Shown: positions 34,614 through 43,601, counted from the stretch's first letter. The stretch is 64,000 nucleotides of DNA from Bryobacteraceae bacterium (GCA_026002875.1 BPGE01000001.1:1364001-1428000); one strand, 5' to 3'. A program made the numbers and translations. Notes: generated by a model from the letters alone, not told the origin.

Positions 34614-35932
34614 GCATCACCGCGGAGTTCTTCAAAGATTTCGGCCACCCCGATCAGCCGTTCGTCCTCGTAGGGCGCGCCGATGAACTGCACGCCCACG
34701 GGCATCCCTTCGCCGTTGACTCCGGCGGGCGCCACCATGGCGGGCAGGCCCAGCAGATTGGCGGGCGTGAGCGGACGCGCCGCATCCAGGACCGGAATGG
34801 GGGGCTGCCTGTGCGGGAAGGCCGCCGTGCCAAAGGCGGGCGCCACCACCACCGTTTCTGCATCGAGATGCTCGAGCAGGCGGGCGCGCATCACGTCGCG
34901 CTCGGCCAGCACGGCCAGCAGGCGCTCCGTGCTGACGGTTTCGCGCGCTTCCTGCATCAGAGCCACGCCCGTCCACGCGCACTCGTGTTCGCGCCCGGCG
35001 ATCATCGCGCGGAGGCTCTGCGTGATCAGGTCCACGAAAAGCACGCGCCACAGCTCGTGCGCCCCTTCGATCAGCCGCTTGTCGAAATCCGCTTTGCCGA
35101 AGCCGCCCTGCCAGAGCCGCTCCGCCGTGCGGACCGCCGCCGCGGCGCACTCCGGGCGCACGCCGTCGGGCAGCCAGAGGGCGATCTTCGAGCGCCGGAC
35201 ATCGGGGCTCTGCAGGGCCAGGGGAGCGCTGAACGGGTCGCGAACATCCCAGCCGGCCAGTGTTTCAAACAGAAGACGGACGTCGCGTGCAGTGCGGGCC
35301 ATGGGCCCGCCGGCGCCCATGAAGCCGGCTGGGTGGCCGAGCACCGGCCAATGGCCGCCCCCGCCCACGCGGCCGGGCGTCGGCTTGAGGCCGCAGATGC
35401 CGCAGAAATGGGCCGGTTCGCGGATGGAGCCGCCGCCGTCGCTGCCGATGCCGCCTGCGCTCATGAAGGCTGCAATGGCCGCCGCCTCGCCGCCGCTGGA
35501 GCCTCCGGCCGTGTACCCGGAATTCCAGGGATGGCACGTGCGTCCGATGATGCGGTTGTCGGTCTCGTAGTAGTACAGAAACTCGGGCGTGGACGTCTTG
35601 CCAATGACGATGGCGCCGGCCGCTTTCAGCCGCGCCGCGGCTGTGGAATCCCGCGCCGCCCGCTCCCCGCGCCGCAGCAGGCTGCCGCAATACGTCACTC
35701 GGCCCTCGAGGTCGAAACTGTCCTTGACGGTGACCGGAATGCCTGCCAGAGGGCCGCGTACGTGCCGCCGCGCCGCAAGACGGGCTTCATCTGCGTAGAC
35801 CTCGATAAAAGCATTCACGCGCGGATTTGTTTCGGCGATCGCGGCCAGGTGCGCCTCCACGAGTTCCTGTGCGCTGACGCCGCCCCTTTCCAGCGCCTCC
35901 CGCATCCGCCACAGCGGCAGCCGGTTCCACAT
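34553..35932 (-). CDS. Amidase-signature family amidase
   Basis: 459 residues. Ser-cisSer-Lys triad: Lys70 (VTVKDSF), cis-Ser145 ([11 protein letters not shown]) and nucleophile Ser169 ([10 protein letters not shown]). Hydrolyses an amide; could be a generic amidase or a GatA-like paralogue, but no GatB/GatC are near, so not tRNA amidation. The C-terminal part (about 440-459) is encoded in the overlap with the protease gene. -10-like TAGGCT (35944-35939) is 6 nt before the ATG, suggesting a leaderless mRNA and a divergent arrangement with moeA. Confidence 0.88.
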   Translation of the reverse strand: MWNRLPLWRMREALERGGVSAQELVEAHLAAIAETNPRVNAFIEVYADEARLAARRHVRGPLAGIPVTVKDSFDLEGRVTYCGSLLRRGERAARDSTAAARLKAAGAIVIGKTSTPEFLYYYETDNRIIGRTCHPWNSGYTAGGSSGGEAAAIAAFMSAGGIGSDGGGSIREPAHFCGICGLKPTPGRVGGGGHWPVLGHPAGFMGAGGPMARTARDVRLLFETLAGWDVRDPFSAPLALQSPDVRRSKIALWLPDGVRPECAAAAVRTAERLWQGGFGKADFDKRLIEGAHELWRVLFVDLITQSLRAMIAGREHECAWTGVALMQEARETVSTERLLAVLAERDVMRARLLEHLDAETVVVAPAFGTAAFPHRQPPIPVLDAARPLTPANLLGLPAMVAPAGVNGEGMPVGVQFIGAPYEDERLIGVAEIFEELRGDAWPSETLSPSTTNSSTSPTA

Positions 35933-35938
35933 GCTTCC

Positions 35939-35970
35939 AGCCTAGCAATGCGGAACCCCGCTGCTACAAT
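35939..35970. promoter_or_regulatory. Back-to-back -10 elements, amidase (minus) and moeA (plus)
   Basis: Minus strand: TGCTAGGCT, hexamer TAGGCT at 35944-35939, 6 nt before the amidase ATG. Plus strand: TGCTACAAT, hexamer TACAAT at 35965-35970, 7 nt before a GTG at 35978. Both have the extended TGC. The two -10s are 20 bp apart, so the promoters must overlap. Confidence 0.45.
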
Positions 35971-35977
35971 GGCGCAT

Positions 35978-37171
35978 GTGGCGGCGTTGACGTTCGAACA
36001 GGCGCGCGCGGAGGTGCTGAAACGCGTGTCGGCGCGCGCGGCGCGGCCGGCGGTGGCGACGGTTCCTCTGGACGAGGCGTGCGGAAGGGTGCTGGCCGAG
36101 ACGGTGCCGGCGGATCGCGATTACCCGCCGGAGCCGCGGTCAATGCGCGACGGCTTCGCGCTGCAGGCGGCGTCGGCGCCCGGAGAATTGCGGGTTCTCG
36201 GCGAGGTCCGGGCGGGGGAACCGTGCCGCTTCCGTGTCGGTCCTGGCGAGGCTGTGGAGATCATGACCGGCGCAACGGTGCCCGAAGGCGCCGATGCCGT
36301 CGTCATGGTCGAGCACGTTTCCGTCTCCGATGGCCGTCTGCGTGTTCCCCAGCCGGTCGAGCCCGGCGCCAACATCAGCCCGCGAGGATCAAGCCTCCGC
36401 GCCGGCGCCTGCGCGGTGGAGGGCGGTACGCGGTTGACGCCCGCGTCCACGGCGCTGCTGGCCGCGGTCGGAGCGGCGCAGGTTCCCGTCTTCGCGCGCC
36501 CCCGCGTGGCCATCCTGCCCACGGGCGACGAGCTCGTCGACATCGGACAGCGGCCCGAGCCCTGGCAGATCCGCAACTCCAACTCGCATGCGCTGGCGGC
36601 GCAGGTGCGGCGGGCGGGCGGAGAGCCGGTCGTCCTGCCGCCGGTGAGGGACCGGCTGGAAGATACGGTGGAAGCGCTCGAAGAGGCGCTGAAACAGGAT
36701 CTGGTTCTTTTGTCGGGCGGCGTTTCGGCGGGCAAGTACGATCTGGTGGAGCAGGCGCTGGAGCGGTTCGGCGCGGTCTTCTATTTCGACCGGGTGCTGA
36801 TCCAGCCAGGGCAGCCCTGCGTGTTCGGACGCGCAGGGGAGACGTTCTTCTTCGGGCTGCCCGGCAATCCGGCCTCCACGTTTGTCTGCTTCGAAATCTT
36901 TGCGCGGGCGGCTCTGGATCTGCTGGGGGGCGTGGCAAGGCCGCAGCTGCCCTTCGCGCTGGCCGTTCTCGGCGAGCCTTTCCGGCACAAGCCGGGACTG
37001 ACGCGCTTCCTTCCGGCGCGGCTGGAAGACGGCGCGCGGCTCCATCCGATCGCGTGGGGCGGCTCGGGCGACGTGCGCGCGCTGGCGGGGGCGAACTGCT
37101 TTCTGGTGGCCGATCCGGACCGGCCGCAATACGAGGCCGGCGAACTGATCCGCGTGCTGATGGCCGTATGA
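35978..37171 (+). CDS. moeA: Molybdopterin molybdenumtransferase
   Basis: 397 residues from GTG 35978; ATG 35969 would add 3 residues but falls in the -10 hexamer TACAAT. MoeA inserts molybdate into MPT-AMP to give Moco. MoeA-N domain, MoCF-biosynthesis domain with [29 protein letters not shown] and LPGNPAST, and a C-terminal domain. Not fused to MoaE or MoaC. First of moeA-moaC-mogA with 4-bp overlaps, serving the molybdenum hydroxylase at 2.8 kb among other enzymes. The protein is close to standard MoeA length (411 in E. coli). Confidence 0.92.
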   Translation: MAALTFEQARAEVLKRVSARAARPAVATVPLDEACGRVLAETVPADRDYPPEPRSMRDGFALQAASAPGELRVLGEVRAGEPCRFRVGPGEAVEIMTGATVPEGADAVVMVEHVSVSDGRLRVPQPVEPGANISPRGSSLRAGACAVEGGTRLTPASTALLAAVGAAQVPVFARPRVAILPTGDELVDIGQRPEPWQIRNSNSHALAAQVRRAGGEPVVLPPVRDRLEDTVEALEEALKQDLVLLSGGVSAGKYDLVEQALERFGAVFYFDRVLIQPGQPCVFGRAGETFFFGLPGNPASTFVCFEIFARAALDLLGGVARPQLPFALAVLGEPFRHKPGLTRFLPARLEDGARLHPIAWGGSGDVRALAGANCFLVADPDRPQYEAGELIRVLMAV

Positions 37172-37638
37172 AGAAGTTGTCCCATTACGATGAGGCAGGC
37201 CGCGCCCGGATGGTCGATGTCAGCGCGAAGACCCCGACGGCGAGAACCGCGCGCGCCGAGGCGTTCGTGCGGATGAAGCCCGAAGTGTTGAAAGCCCTGC
37301 CGCGCAACCCGAAGGGCGATCCGCTGGAAGTGGCGCGGATCGCGGGCATTCAGGCGGCCAAACAGACCGCCGCGCTGATCCCCATGTGCCACCCGCTGCC
37401 GCTGACGCATGCTGATGTGGAATTGACGCTGGAAGCGCGCGGCGTCCGCATCGAGAGCAGCGTGTCCACCAATGCGCAGACCGGCGTCGAGATGGAGGCG
37501 CTGACCGCCGCCGCCGTGGCTGCGCTCGCCGTCTACGACATGACGAAGGCGCTGGACAAGTCGATCACGATCGAAAAGCTCAGGCTGCTCGAAAAGACCG
37601 GGGGCAAGTCCGGCCATTACCGGCGCGGGAAGTCATGA
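37168..37638 (+). CDS. moaC: Cyclic pyranopterin monophosphate synthase
   Basis: 156 residues, overlaps moeA by ATGA. Second step of cPMP formation after MoaA. Conserved motifs [58 protein letters not shown] and active-site Lys in GGKSGHY near the end. Complete. Confidence 0.95.
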   Translation: MKKLSHYDEAGRARMVDVSAKTPTARTARAEAFVRMKPEVLKALPRNPKGDPLEVARIAGIQAAKQTAALIPMCHPLPLTHADVELTLEARGVRIESSVSTNAQTGVEMEALTAAAVAALAVYDMTKALDKSITIEKLRLLEKTGGKSGHYRRGKS

Positions 37639-38126
37639 TCCGGATTGCGGTGCTGACCATTTCGGATTCAGGCGCTGCGGGGCGGCGCGCCGACGCATCA
37701 GGGCCCGCGGTCGCCCGGCGCTGCCTGTCGCAGGGCTGGCAAATATGCCATCAGGAGATTCTGCCGGATGAAGCGCCAGCGATCACTGCGAAACTTCAGG
37801 AGCTGGCCGACAGCGGAACTGTAGACGTGATCCTGACGGCCGGCGGCACGGGCATCGCCGCAAGGGACTCGACGCCGGAAGCCACCCGGGCTGTGCTGGA
37901 GAAGGAATTGCCCGGACTCGGAGAGCTGATGCGCGCCGAGGGGCTGCGGCACACGCGCCGCGCGGTGCTGAGCCGGTCTGTCGCCGGCACCCGCGCCCGG
38001 TGCCTCATCGTCAACCTGCCCGGCTCGCCCAGGGGTGCCGTCGAATCGCTGGATGCTATCTTGGATCTCGTGCCGCACATTGTCGAGCTGCTGCAGGGCA
38101 GGACTGCGCACACCCGGGAGACGTAA
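37635..38126 (+). CDS. mogA: Molybdopterin adenylyltransferase (MogA/MoaB type)
   Basis: 163 residues, overlapping moaC by ATGA. MoCF domain: [10 protein letters not shown], then [21 protein letters not shown] and [20 protein letters not shown], active-site Asp in GTGIAARD. It adenylylates molybdopterin before MoeA acts. MoaB and MogA are sequence-similar and both adenylylate, so the symbol is by context. Genes moaA, moaD, moaE and moeB are not in this window. Confidence 0.85.
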   Translation: MIRIAVLTISDSGAAGRRADASGPAVARRCLSQGWQICHQEILPDEAPAITAKLQELADSGTVDVILTAGGTGIAARDSTPEATRAVLEKELPGLGELMRAEGLRHTRRAVLSRSVAGTRARCLIVNLPGSPRGAVESLDAILDLVPHIVELLQGRTAHTRET

Positions 38127-38134
38127 CTGAGCCG

Positions 38135-39310
38135 ATGATTCACGCATCTCACCCAATGATGAGAATCCTGTGCGCGGCCGTTCTGGCGTGCCTCGCCTGG
38201 CCTGCCTTCGGGCAGTTGACCCTGCCGGGCACCCCGGCGCCAAAACCGCAGTCCCCGGCGAAGAAAGCTCCCCAGATGCCGGGGCAACCCGCCCCGCAGC
38301 TGCCTCCGGAACTCGCCGAGGGGCCTGTCATCCGCGCCACGGTGAACGTGGTGCTGGTGCCGACCACGGTCACGGACGAGAAAGGCCGGTTCGTGCAGGG
38401 CCTGGAGCCGCACGATTTTCTGCTCTACGACAACGACAAGCTGCAGACCATCAACCGGGACATCGCCTCGCTGCCGCTGTCGCTCGTGGTCTGCATCCAG
38501 CGCAGCAGCAACGTGGATTCCGTCCTGCCGAAGATCCGCCGCATCGGAAACGTGCTGAACGACCTGCTCGTGGGCCAGGACGGAGAGGCGGCGATCCTCG
38601 CCTTCCACCACGAAATCGACCTGCTGCAGGATTTCACCCGCGATCCGGACGAGATCAACGCGGCTGTGGCGAAGATCAAGCCGGGCAGCCGGAGTTCCCG
38701 GCTGAACGACGCCGTGCAGACGGCCATCCGCATGCTCCGCTACAAGAAGGACCGCCGCAAGGTGATCCTTCTGATCGCCGAGACGCTGGACCGCTCTTCC
38801 GAAGCCAGCGTGCGGGAGGTGGCGACCGAGCTGCAGCTGCACAACGTCGACGTCTACACGCTGAACATCAACCGTCTGGTGACGCGGCTGCAGGAAAAGC
38901 CGGATCTGCCCCGGCCGGATCCCTTCCCGCCTGGGGCGCGGCCCCGTCCCGGAGTGGCGCCCGGCGATCCGACGACACAGGCGCAGATCTCGGGCGCGCC
39001 CGGCTACGCCGCGGAATTCATCCCTGTTGTGGAGGAGATTTTCCGCGCTGCCAAGGCGATTTTCGTCAGGAATCCTGCTGAAGTCTACACGAAATTCACC
39101 GGCGGCCGGGAGTTCGGTTTCACGACGCAGGACGGGCTGGAGCGGGCGATTGCGGCCATCGGCGCGGAGATCCGCAGCCAGTACATCCTCAGCTACTCGC
39201 CCAACAACAAGATGGAGGGCGGCTTCCACCGGATCCGGGTGGAGGTGAACCGTCCGCGCCTGAAGGTGCGCACGCGTCCCGGCTACTGGATGGCGGCCGT
39301 GCCTGAATAA
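38135..39310 (+). CDS. Secreted VWFA-related acidobacterial domain protein
   Basis: 391 residues from ATG 38135 (38156 is an alternative). Signal peptide MRILCAAVLACLAWPAFGQ, Pro/Ala-rich linker (about 28-65), then a VWA-like domain: VNVVLVPTTVTDEKGRFVQGLEPHDFLLYDN, LSLVVCIQRSSNVDSVLPKIR (MIDAS region degenerate: QRSS instead of DxSxS), and YILSYSPNN...RIRVEV near the C-terminus. This matches the VWFA-related family (TIGR03436) abundant in acidobacteria such as Solibacter, and is a strong taxonomic hint. Function unknown; probably protein-protein binding in the periplasm or outside. Transcribed after mogA. Convergent with MEMO gene, stops touching. Confidence 0.88.
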   Translation: MIHASHPMMRILCAAVLACLAWPAFGQLTLPGTPAPKPQSPAKKAPQMPGQPAPQLPPELAEGPVIRATVNVVLVPTTVTDEKGRFVQGLEPHDFLLYDNDKLQTINRDIASLPLSLVVCIQRSSNVDSVLPKIRRIGNVLNDLLVGQDGEAAILAFHHEIDLLQDFTRDPDEINAAVAKIKPGSRSSRLNDAVQTAIRMLRYKKDRRKVILLIAETLDRSSEASVREVATELQLHNVDVYTLNINRLVTRLQEKPDLPRPDPFPPGARPRPGVAPGDPTTQAQISGAPGYAAEFIPVVEEIFRAAKAIFVRNPAEVYTKFTGGREFGFTTQDGLERAIAAIGAEIRSQYILSYSPNNKMEGGFHRIRVEVNRPRLKVRTRPGYWMAAVPE

Positions 39311-40528
39311 TCAGGCGGCCCGGCGGAACTCCATCGCTGCGAAGCTGACGACGCTCTGCGGATCGATGTTCCACTGTTCATACAGCCGCAGCGCGCCGCG
39401 CGCTCCGGGGACGGCCTTCAGAAATGTATAAAAGGGCGCGCTGCCGCACCACTTCAGGTCGTCGTGATTGGGCCTGACCAGCTCCCAGAAGCCCTCGGCG
39501 TCTCCCTCTTCGAGCCGCCGGATCCGTTCCCGGTCGCGTTCGGCCACTTCGACCATTTCGCCGCGTTGCGCCTCCGCCTGGATCGGATCGCCATAGCGGC
39601 GCCCCATGTGGGCCATGTCCACCCCCAGCACCCAGCACAGGCGCGACCCTTCGGCGGCGTTCAGCTCGCCAAGGGCGTCGAAGAACTCCCGCACCCCGTC
39701 GTCTTCTTCCGGCAGACCGCCCTGGTAGAGGCTCCGGGCGAACGGACCTGTCAGAATCGGCAGAATCCGGATTTCCGGGCCGAGGATGGCCTGCAGGAAC
39801 AGCACCTGGAATTCAATGGAGTGTTCCACGGCGTGGCAGTAGTCTTCCATCTTCGAAGCGCGCGGCGCCTTCGCCGCCAGCCGGTCCACGAGCGCGCGCT
39901 CCGTCCGCGCCGTGCCGAACGGCGTGACGAAATCTTTTCTCGTCAGCCCGAACTTCTCCGGCTCGCCATAGTGCGACGTGCCCAGCACGACGAACACCCG
40001 GTCTGCCAGCGCAGGACCGAGCGTCCGGTAAGCCTCGCGGTAGCAGCTCCAGCCGCCCTCAGGGCTCACATGGGGCGCAGCGATGCCGAGAATGTCCTCA
40101 CGGCTCGTGCCGGGTTCGAGCCCCTGCTGCTCCATCCACGCCCGCAGCATTCCGGGCTCGTCCGGATAGGCGGCGCCGGCGTGGGCGGGCGGGCGCGCTT
40201 CCGCCTCCGCGAAGGCCCTGTGCCGCGCCGCCTTCAGTTCCTCGAACACCGGTCCTTCCAGGAACCCCGCCTTCTCCAGAGCCTCCTTCAGATGGTTCAT
40301 GATCTCGCCGCTGCGCAGATCGTTGGTCATGCGGTAGATGGCCTCGCGCAGCTCGTCCTCGCTCTGCTCGCCGTCGAACATCGCCAGCAGCGGCACCAGC
40401 GGCGGCGGCACGATCAGCGTCACGTCGGAGTAACCGAACGGATCGCGCATCATCAGCCCCGGACGGTCTTCCAGGGGAGAGGGCAGGAAGTCCAGGTCCA
40501 TCCGCAGGCGAGGTAGTGGTTTCGGCAT
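39311..40528 (-). CDS. MEMO1-family protein with N-terminal PqqD-like domain (AmmeMemoRadiSam system B-like)
   Basis: 405 residues from ATG 40528 (MPKPLPRLRMDLDFLPSP). The first about 110 residues (YSDVTLIVPPPLVPLLAMFDGEQSEDELREAIY...) look like a PqqD/winged-helix peptide-binding domain. The MEMO domain follows (HAGAAYPDEPGMLRAWM, IAAPHVSPEGGWSC, VVLGTSHYGEPEKF, AVEHSIEFQVLFLQ, GVDMAHMGRRYGDP and WCGSAPFYTF), with His/Asp/Cys residues able to hold a metal, as in human MEMO1. In many genomes this protein comes with AMMECR1 and a radical SAM enzyme, neither of which is here. TATGAT is 6 nt upstream, so likely leaderless. Confidence 0.85.
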   Translation of the reverse strand: MPKPLPRLRMDLDFLPSPLEDRPGLMMRDPFGYSDVTLIVPPPLVPLLAMFDGEQSEDELREAIYRMTNDLRSGEIMNHLKEALEKAGFLEGPVFEELKAARHRAFAEAEARPPAHAGAAYPDEPGMLRAWMEQQGLEPGTSREDILGIAAPHVSPEGGWSCYREAYRTLGPALADRVFVVLGTSHYGEPEKFGLTRKDFVTPFGTARTERALVDRLAAKAPRASKMEDYCHAVEHSIEFQVLFLQAILGPEIRILPILTGPFARSLYQGGLPEEDDGVREFFDALGELNAAEGSRLCWVLGVDMAHMGRRYGDPIQAEAQRGEMVEVAERDRERIRRLEEGDAEGFWELVRPNHDDLKWCGSAPFYTFLKAVPGARGALRLYEQWNIDPQSVVSFAAMEFRRAA

Positions 40529-40550
40529 CACTTCATCATAATGTGAAGTG
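40529..40550. promoter_or_regulatory. Dyad CACTTCA-N8-TGAAGTG over the MEMO gene promoter
   Basis: Perfect 7-bp arms (40529-40535 and 40544-40550). The minus-strand -10 TATGAT (40540-40535) lies between and partly in the arm, 6 nt before the ATG. Could be a repressor operator, and also serve phhB on the other strand (54 bp away). Confidence 0.45.
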
Positions 40551-40603
40551 CGGCCGAAAGCCCGCAGCAGATCCGCGGGCGGAACTCGCTGAGGACAGAA
40601 ACC

Positions 40604-40894
40604 ATGCAGAAACTGGAACCGCAGCAGATCCTGGATGCGCTGCAGGCGCTGCCGGGATGGACCTACGAAGGCGGCGAGCTGCGCCGCCGGTATGCCTTTC
40701 CCTCGTTCACGCACGCCATGGCGTTTCTTGGCGGCGCGGCGACCGTCATCGAGAGGATGAACCACCACCCGGACTGGTCGAACGTCTACAACCGCGTCGA
40801 GGTGCGGCTGTCGACGCACGATGCCGGCGGCGTCACGCAGCTGGATCTCGACCTGGCCGCGCAGATGGAAGCGCTGGCAAAGAGGCTGTTATGA
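40604..40894 (+). CDS. phhB: Pterin-4a-carbinolamine dehydratase
   Basis: 96 residues. Small alpha/beta protein; conserved MNHHPDWSNVYNRVEVRLSTHDAGGVTQLD with the three active-site His (H53, H54 and H72 region). Regenerates tetrahydropterin after aromatic amino acid hydroxylation, or acts in pterin/Moco chemistry. No phenylalanine hydroxylase in the window; a pterin role for the nearby Moco genes is only a guess. Its stop overlaps the next gene by ATGA. Gene-end coupling with a muropeptide enzyme is odd. Confidence 0.92.
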   Translation: MQKLEPQQILDALQALPGWTYEGGELRRRYAFPSFTHAMAFLGGAATVIERMNHHPDWSNVYNRVEVRLSTHDAGGVTQLDLDLAAQMEALAKRLL

Positions 40895-43221
40895 GGAAGA
40901 CCGTCCTTTCCGCAATCCTCGCTCTGGCTGTCTCTGCGCAGACCAATTTCCCGGGCTCTCCGCACCTGGATGCGGCGATCGAGGAGGCGATCGCCAGGGA
41001 CCAGATTCCCGGGGCTGTCTGCCTCGCGGCGAAAGTCGAAAAGGACGGCCGCACGACGGCTCTCCACTACAAGGCCTACGGCAGCCGCGCTCTCGTCCCG
41101 GAGCGTGAAGCGATGACAACGGACACCATCTTTGACGCGGCGTCGCTCACGAAGGTGGTGGCCACTTCAGCCTCCCTCATGAAGCTCTTCGAGCAGGGCA
41201 AAGTGCGGCTGAACGACCGCGTGACCGAGTACCTGCCCGGCTTCCAGGGCGGCAAGAGCGAGATCACGGTCCGGCAGCTGCTGACGCATTTTTCCGGGCT
41301 GCGTCCGGATCTGGACCTGGAGCCGGAGTGGTCCGGTTACGAGACCGGCGTGGCAAAAGCTCTCGTCGATCAGCCGGTGGCCGAGCCGGGACAGCGGTTC
41401 ATTTATTCCGACATCAATTTCATCCTGCTGGGCGAAATCATCCGCGTGGTCAGCGGCCGTCCTCTGGACCAGTTCGCGCGCGAAGAGGTCTTTCTGCCGC
41501 TGGGAATGACCGAGACGACGTTCAATCCGCCGGAGGCATGGCGGCCGCGGATCGCACCGACAGAGATCGTCAAGGGGCGGCTGCTGCGGGGCACGGTGCA
41601 CGATCTTACAACCCGGTACATGGGCGGCGTGGCGGGCCACGCCGGGATGTTCACGACCGCCGAGGACCTGGCGAAATTCGCGTCGATGATCCTCAACCTG
41701 GGCCGCCTGCCGGACGGACGGCAGTTCCTGAGTCCGCTGACGATCCGCAAGTTCTCAGAGCCGCAGACGCCGCCTATCCAGCCCACGCTGCGCGGGCTCG
41801 GCTGGGACATCGACTCGCCCTATTCGGGCAACCGCGGCGAGCTGTATCCGCTGGGCTCCTTCGGGCATACGGGGTTCACGGGCACCTCGCTGTGGATCGA
41901 CCCGGAAACGCGGAGCTTCGTCATCCTGCTGGCCAACAGCGTTCATCCGAAGCTCCGTCCCGCGATCACGCCGCTGCGGTCGAAGGTGGCGACGATCGTC
42001 GCCGCCGCGCTGGGCGTCGATGCCCCGGGCGTCTCGCTGACAGGCTTCCATGAATTGCAGCCTCTGCGCGCCCTCGGGCGCAACGTCGAGGTGCTCACCG
42101 GCCTCGACGTCTGGGACGCCGAGGGGTTCGCGAAACTGAAGGGCAAACGCGTCGGGCTGATCACCAACCACACTGGCCTGACGCGGGACGGAAGGCGCAA
42201 CATCGATGCCATGCTGGCAGCCGGCGTCCGGCTGACGGCGCTGTTTTCGCCTGAACACGGCATCGCCGGAACGGAAGACCACGAAAATATCGAGCACGGA
42301 AAGGACCCGGCCACAGGCTTGCCCGTCTACAGCCTCTACCGCGGCAAGGACCGCAAACCCTCGGCGGAAATGCTGAGGCGCGTCGACGTCCTCGTATTCG
42401 ACATCCAGGACATCGGCGCGCGGTTTTACACCTACCTTTCCACGATGAAAAACGCCATGCAGGCTGCTGCCGAAGCAAAGATTCCTTTCATCGTGCTCGA
42501 CCGTCCCAACCCCATTACCGGGGTTCATGTCGAAGGGCCGATGCTCGATCCGGAGGCGATTTCCTTTGTCGGCTGCTCGATTCTGCCGCTGCGGCACGGA
42601 ATGACGCTGGGCGAGCTGGCGCGCATGATCAACGCGGAGGAGAAAATCGGCGCGCAACTGGACGTGGTGGCGATGAAAAACTGGCGGAGGAGGGACTGGT
42701 TCGATTCCACCAACCTGACTTGGGTGGACCCGTCTCCCAACATGCGCTCGCTGATGGCGGCGCTGCTCTATCCGGGGGTCGCCATGCTGGAATACGCGCG
42801 GAATTATTCTGTAGGCCGCGGCACGCCGGCGCCGTTCGAACAGATCGGCGCAGACTGGATCGACGGGCGGCAATTAGCCGCCTACCTGAACCGGCGCATG
42901 GTGCCTGGCGTGCGGTTTTACCCGGCCAGGTTCACGCCGAATGATTCGAACTTCAAGGGGACGACGATCGAAGGAGTGCGGTTTGTCATCGTAGACCGCG
43001 AGGGATTCTCATCGCTGCGGCTGGGGCTGGAGCTGGCGGCTGCCCTCCACAAACTGTATCCGGGGAAGCTGGATTTTGAGGCGAATTACCGGCTGATCGG
43101 CAACCGCAGCCTGCTGCAGGCGATCGCAGCCGGGGAGGATCCCCGGACGCTGGAGCCGCGGGTTCAGGAGACGGTCCGCGATTTTCTCGCCCTCCGCGCC
43201 CGCTACCTGTTGTATCCCTGA
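40891..43221 (+). CDS. AmiE-NamZ-like fusion: beta-lactamase-fold amidase plus exo-N-acetylmuramidase (DUF1343/GH171)
   Basis: 776 residues from ATG 40891; signal peptide MRKTVLSAILALAVSAQ. Domain 1 (about 25-390) is a serine beta-lactamase-like hydrolase: S85-L-T-K88 as SxxK, Y172-S-D as YxN-type, H326-T-G as KTG-type. Domain 2 (about 398-776) is full-length DUF1343: GLDVWDAEGFAKLKGKRVGLITNHTGL, LFSPEHGIAGTED, FDIQDIGARFYTYL, LDRPNPITG, VEGPML, YARNYSVGRGTPAPFEQIGADWIDG. In B. subtilis ybbE (AmiE, MurNAc-L-Ala amidase) and ybbC (NamZ, exo-beta-N-acetylmuramidase) are separate genes of one operon. Here both activities seem joined in one exported protein. Substrates inferred from these relatives. 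Confidence 0.87.
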   Translation: MRKTVLSAILALAVSAQTNFPGSPHLDAAIEEAIARDQIPGAVCLAAKVEKDGRTTALHYKAYGSRALVPEREAMTTDTIFDAASLTKVVATSASLMKLFEQGKVRLNDRVTEYLPGFQGGKSEITVRQLLTHFSGLRPDLDLEPEWSGYETGVAKALVDQPVAEPGQRFIYSDINFILLGEIIRVVSGRPLDQFAREEVFLPLGMTETTFNPPEAWRPRIAPTEIVKGRLLRGTVHDLTTRYMGGVAGHAGMFTTAEDLAKFASMILNLGRLPDGRQFLSPLTIRKFSEPQTPPIQPTLRGLGWDIDSPYSGNRGELYPLGSFGHTGFTGTSLWIDPETRSFVILLANSVHPKLRPAITPLRSKVATIVAAALGVDAPGVSLTGFHELQPLRALGRNVEVLTGLDVWDAEGFAKLKGKRVGLITNHTGLTRDGRRNIDAMLAAGVRLTALFSPEHGIAGTEDHENIEHGKDPATGLPVYSLYRGKDRKPSAEMLRRVDVLVFDIQDIGARFYTYLSTMKNAMQAAAEAKIPFIVLDRPNPITGVHVEGPMLDPEAISFVGCSILPLRHGMTLGELARMINAEEKIGAQLDVVAMKNWRRRDWFDSTNLTWVDPSPNMRSLMAALLYPGVAMLEYARNYSVGRGTPAPFEQIGADWIDGRQLAAYLNRRMVPGVRFYPARFTPNDSNFKGTTIEGVRFVIVDREGFSSLRLGLELAAALHKLYPGKLDFEANYRLIGNRSLLQAIAAGEDPRTLEPRVQETVRDFLALRARYLLYP

Positions 43222-43248
43222 CGCGGCGGACAGCGCCGGGACAAAAGG

Positions 43249-43283
43249 AAAAGGGGCGGCGCAAAACATGCGCAGCCCCTTTT
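43249..43283. terminator. Bidirectional terminator
   Basis: AAAAGGGGC-G-GCGC, 7-nt loop, GCGC-A-GCCCCTTTT: a 13-bp stem with a single internal mismatch and A/T tracts on both sides. Serves the fusion gene (plus) and the AT-hook gene (minus). Confidence 0.85.
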
Positions 43284-43302
43284 CAGGGTAAACAGCCGCC
43301 GC

Positions 43303-43530
43303 TTACTGCTGAGGCTGAGGGTTCTTGGGCGGACGGCCCCGGCGCTTCCCTGTTGGCGAGGGCGCCGCAGCCTTCTTGGCGGCTTTCTTCTGCTGCAAGG
43401 CCATCATCCAGGCTGGCGGGCGGCCCCGGCGCTTGCCCTGGCCCCGGGCCAGCCTTTCCAGCGCCACGAGCACCTCCTCGATCTTCTCCCGCTCCTGGCG
43501 CAACTCGGCGATTACCTTCAAAATATCCAT
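43303..43530 (-). CDS. Small AT-hook-type basic protein
   Basis: 75 residues. N-terminal helix (1-30, MDILKVIAELRQEREKIEEVLVALERL) likely a coiled-coil or dimer, then two KRRGRPP motifs (about 33-39 and 62-68) separated by an Ala/Lys-rich linker. GRP cores flanked by basic residues are AT-hook-like and bind the minor groove of AT-rich DNA. Could be a nucleoid or silencing protein; in a GC-rich genome it might mark AT islands. Ends before the bidirectional terminator. The palindrome at 43582-43601 is upstream. Not a family I can name. Confidence 0.75.
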   Translation of the reverse strand: MDILKVIAELRQEREKIEEVLVALERLARGQGKRRGRPPAWMMALQQKKAAKKAAAPSPTGKRRGRPPKNPQPQQ

Positions 43531-43581
43531 GGGTTATCTCTAGCTCCCTGCTTGGGCCGGCCTTCTCGACTCCGAAACCCC

Positions 43582-43601
43582 CTGTTCCGGTTTCGGAACA
43601 G
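43582..43601. promoter_or_regulatory. Palindrome CTGTTCCG-GTTT-CGGAACAG
   Basis: Perfect 8-bp arms, 52 bp upstream of the AT-hook ATG, and a second CTGTTCC at 43667-43673. It may be an operator or an RNA hairpin in the leader or at the end of the transporter transcript; no T-tract follows. Confidence 0.45.

Noticed and set aside
35969-35971. ATG start for moeA
   Set aside because: It overlaps the -10 hexamer TACAAT; GTG 35978, seven bases after the hexamer, fits the leaderless pattern. Still possible if the transcript starts elsewhere.
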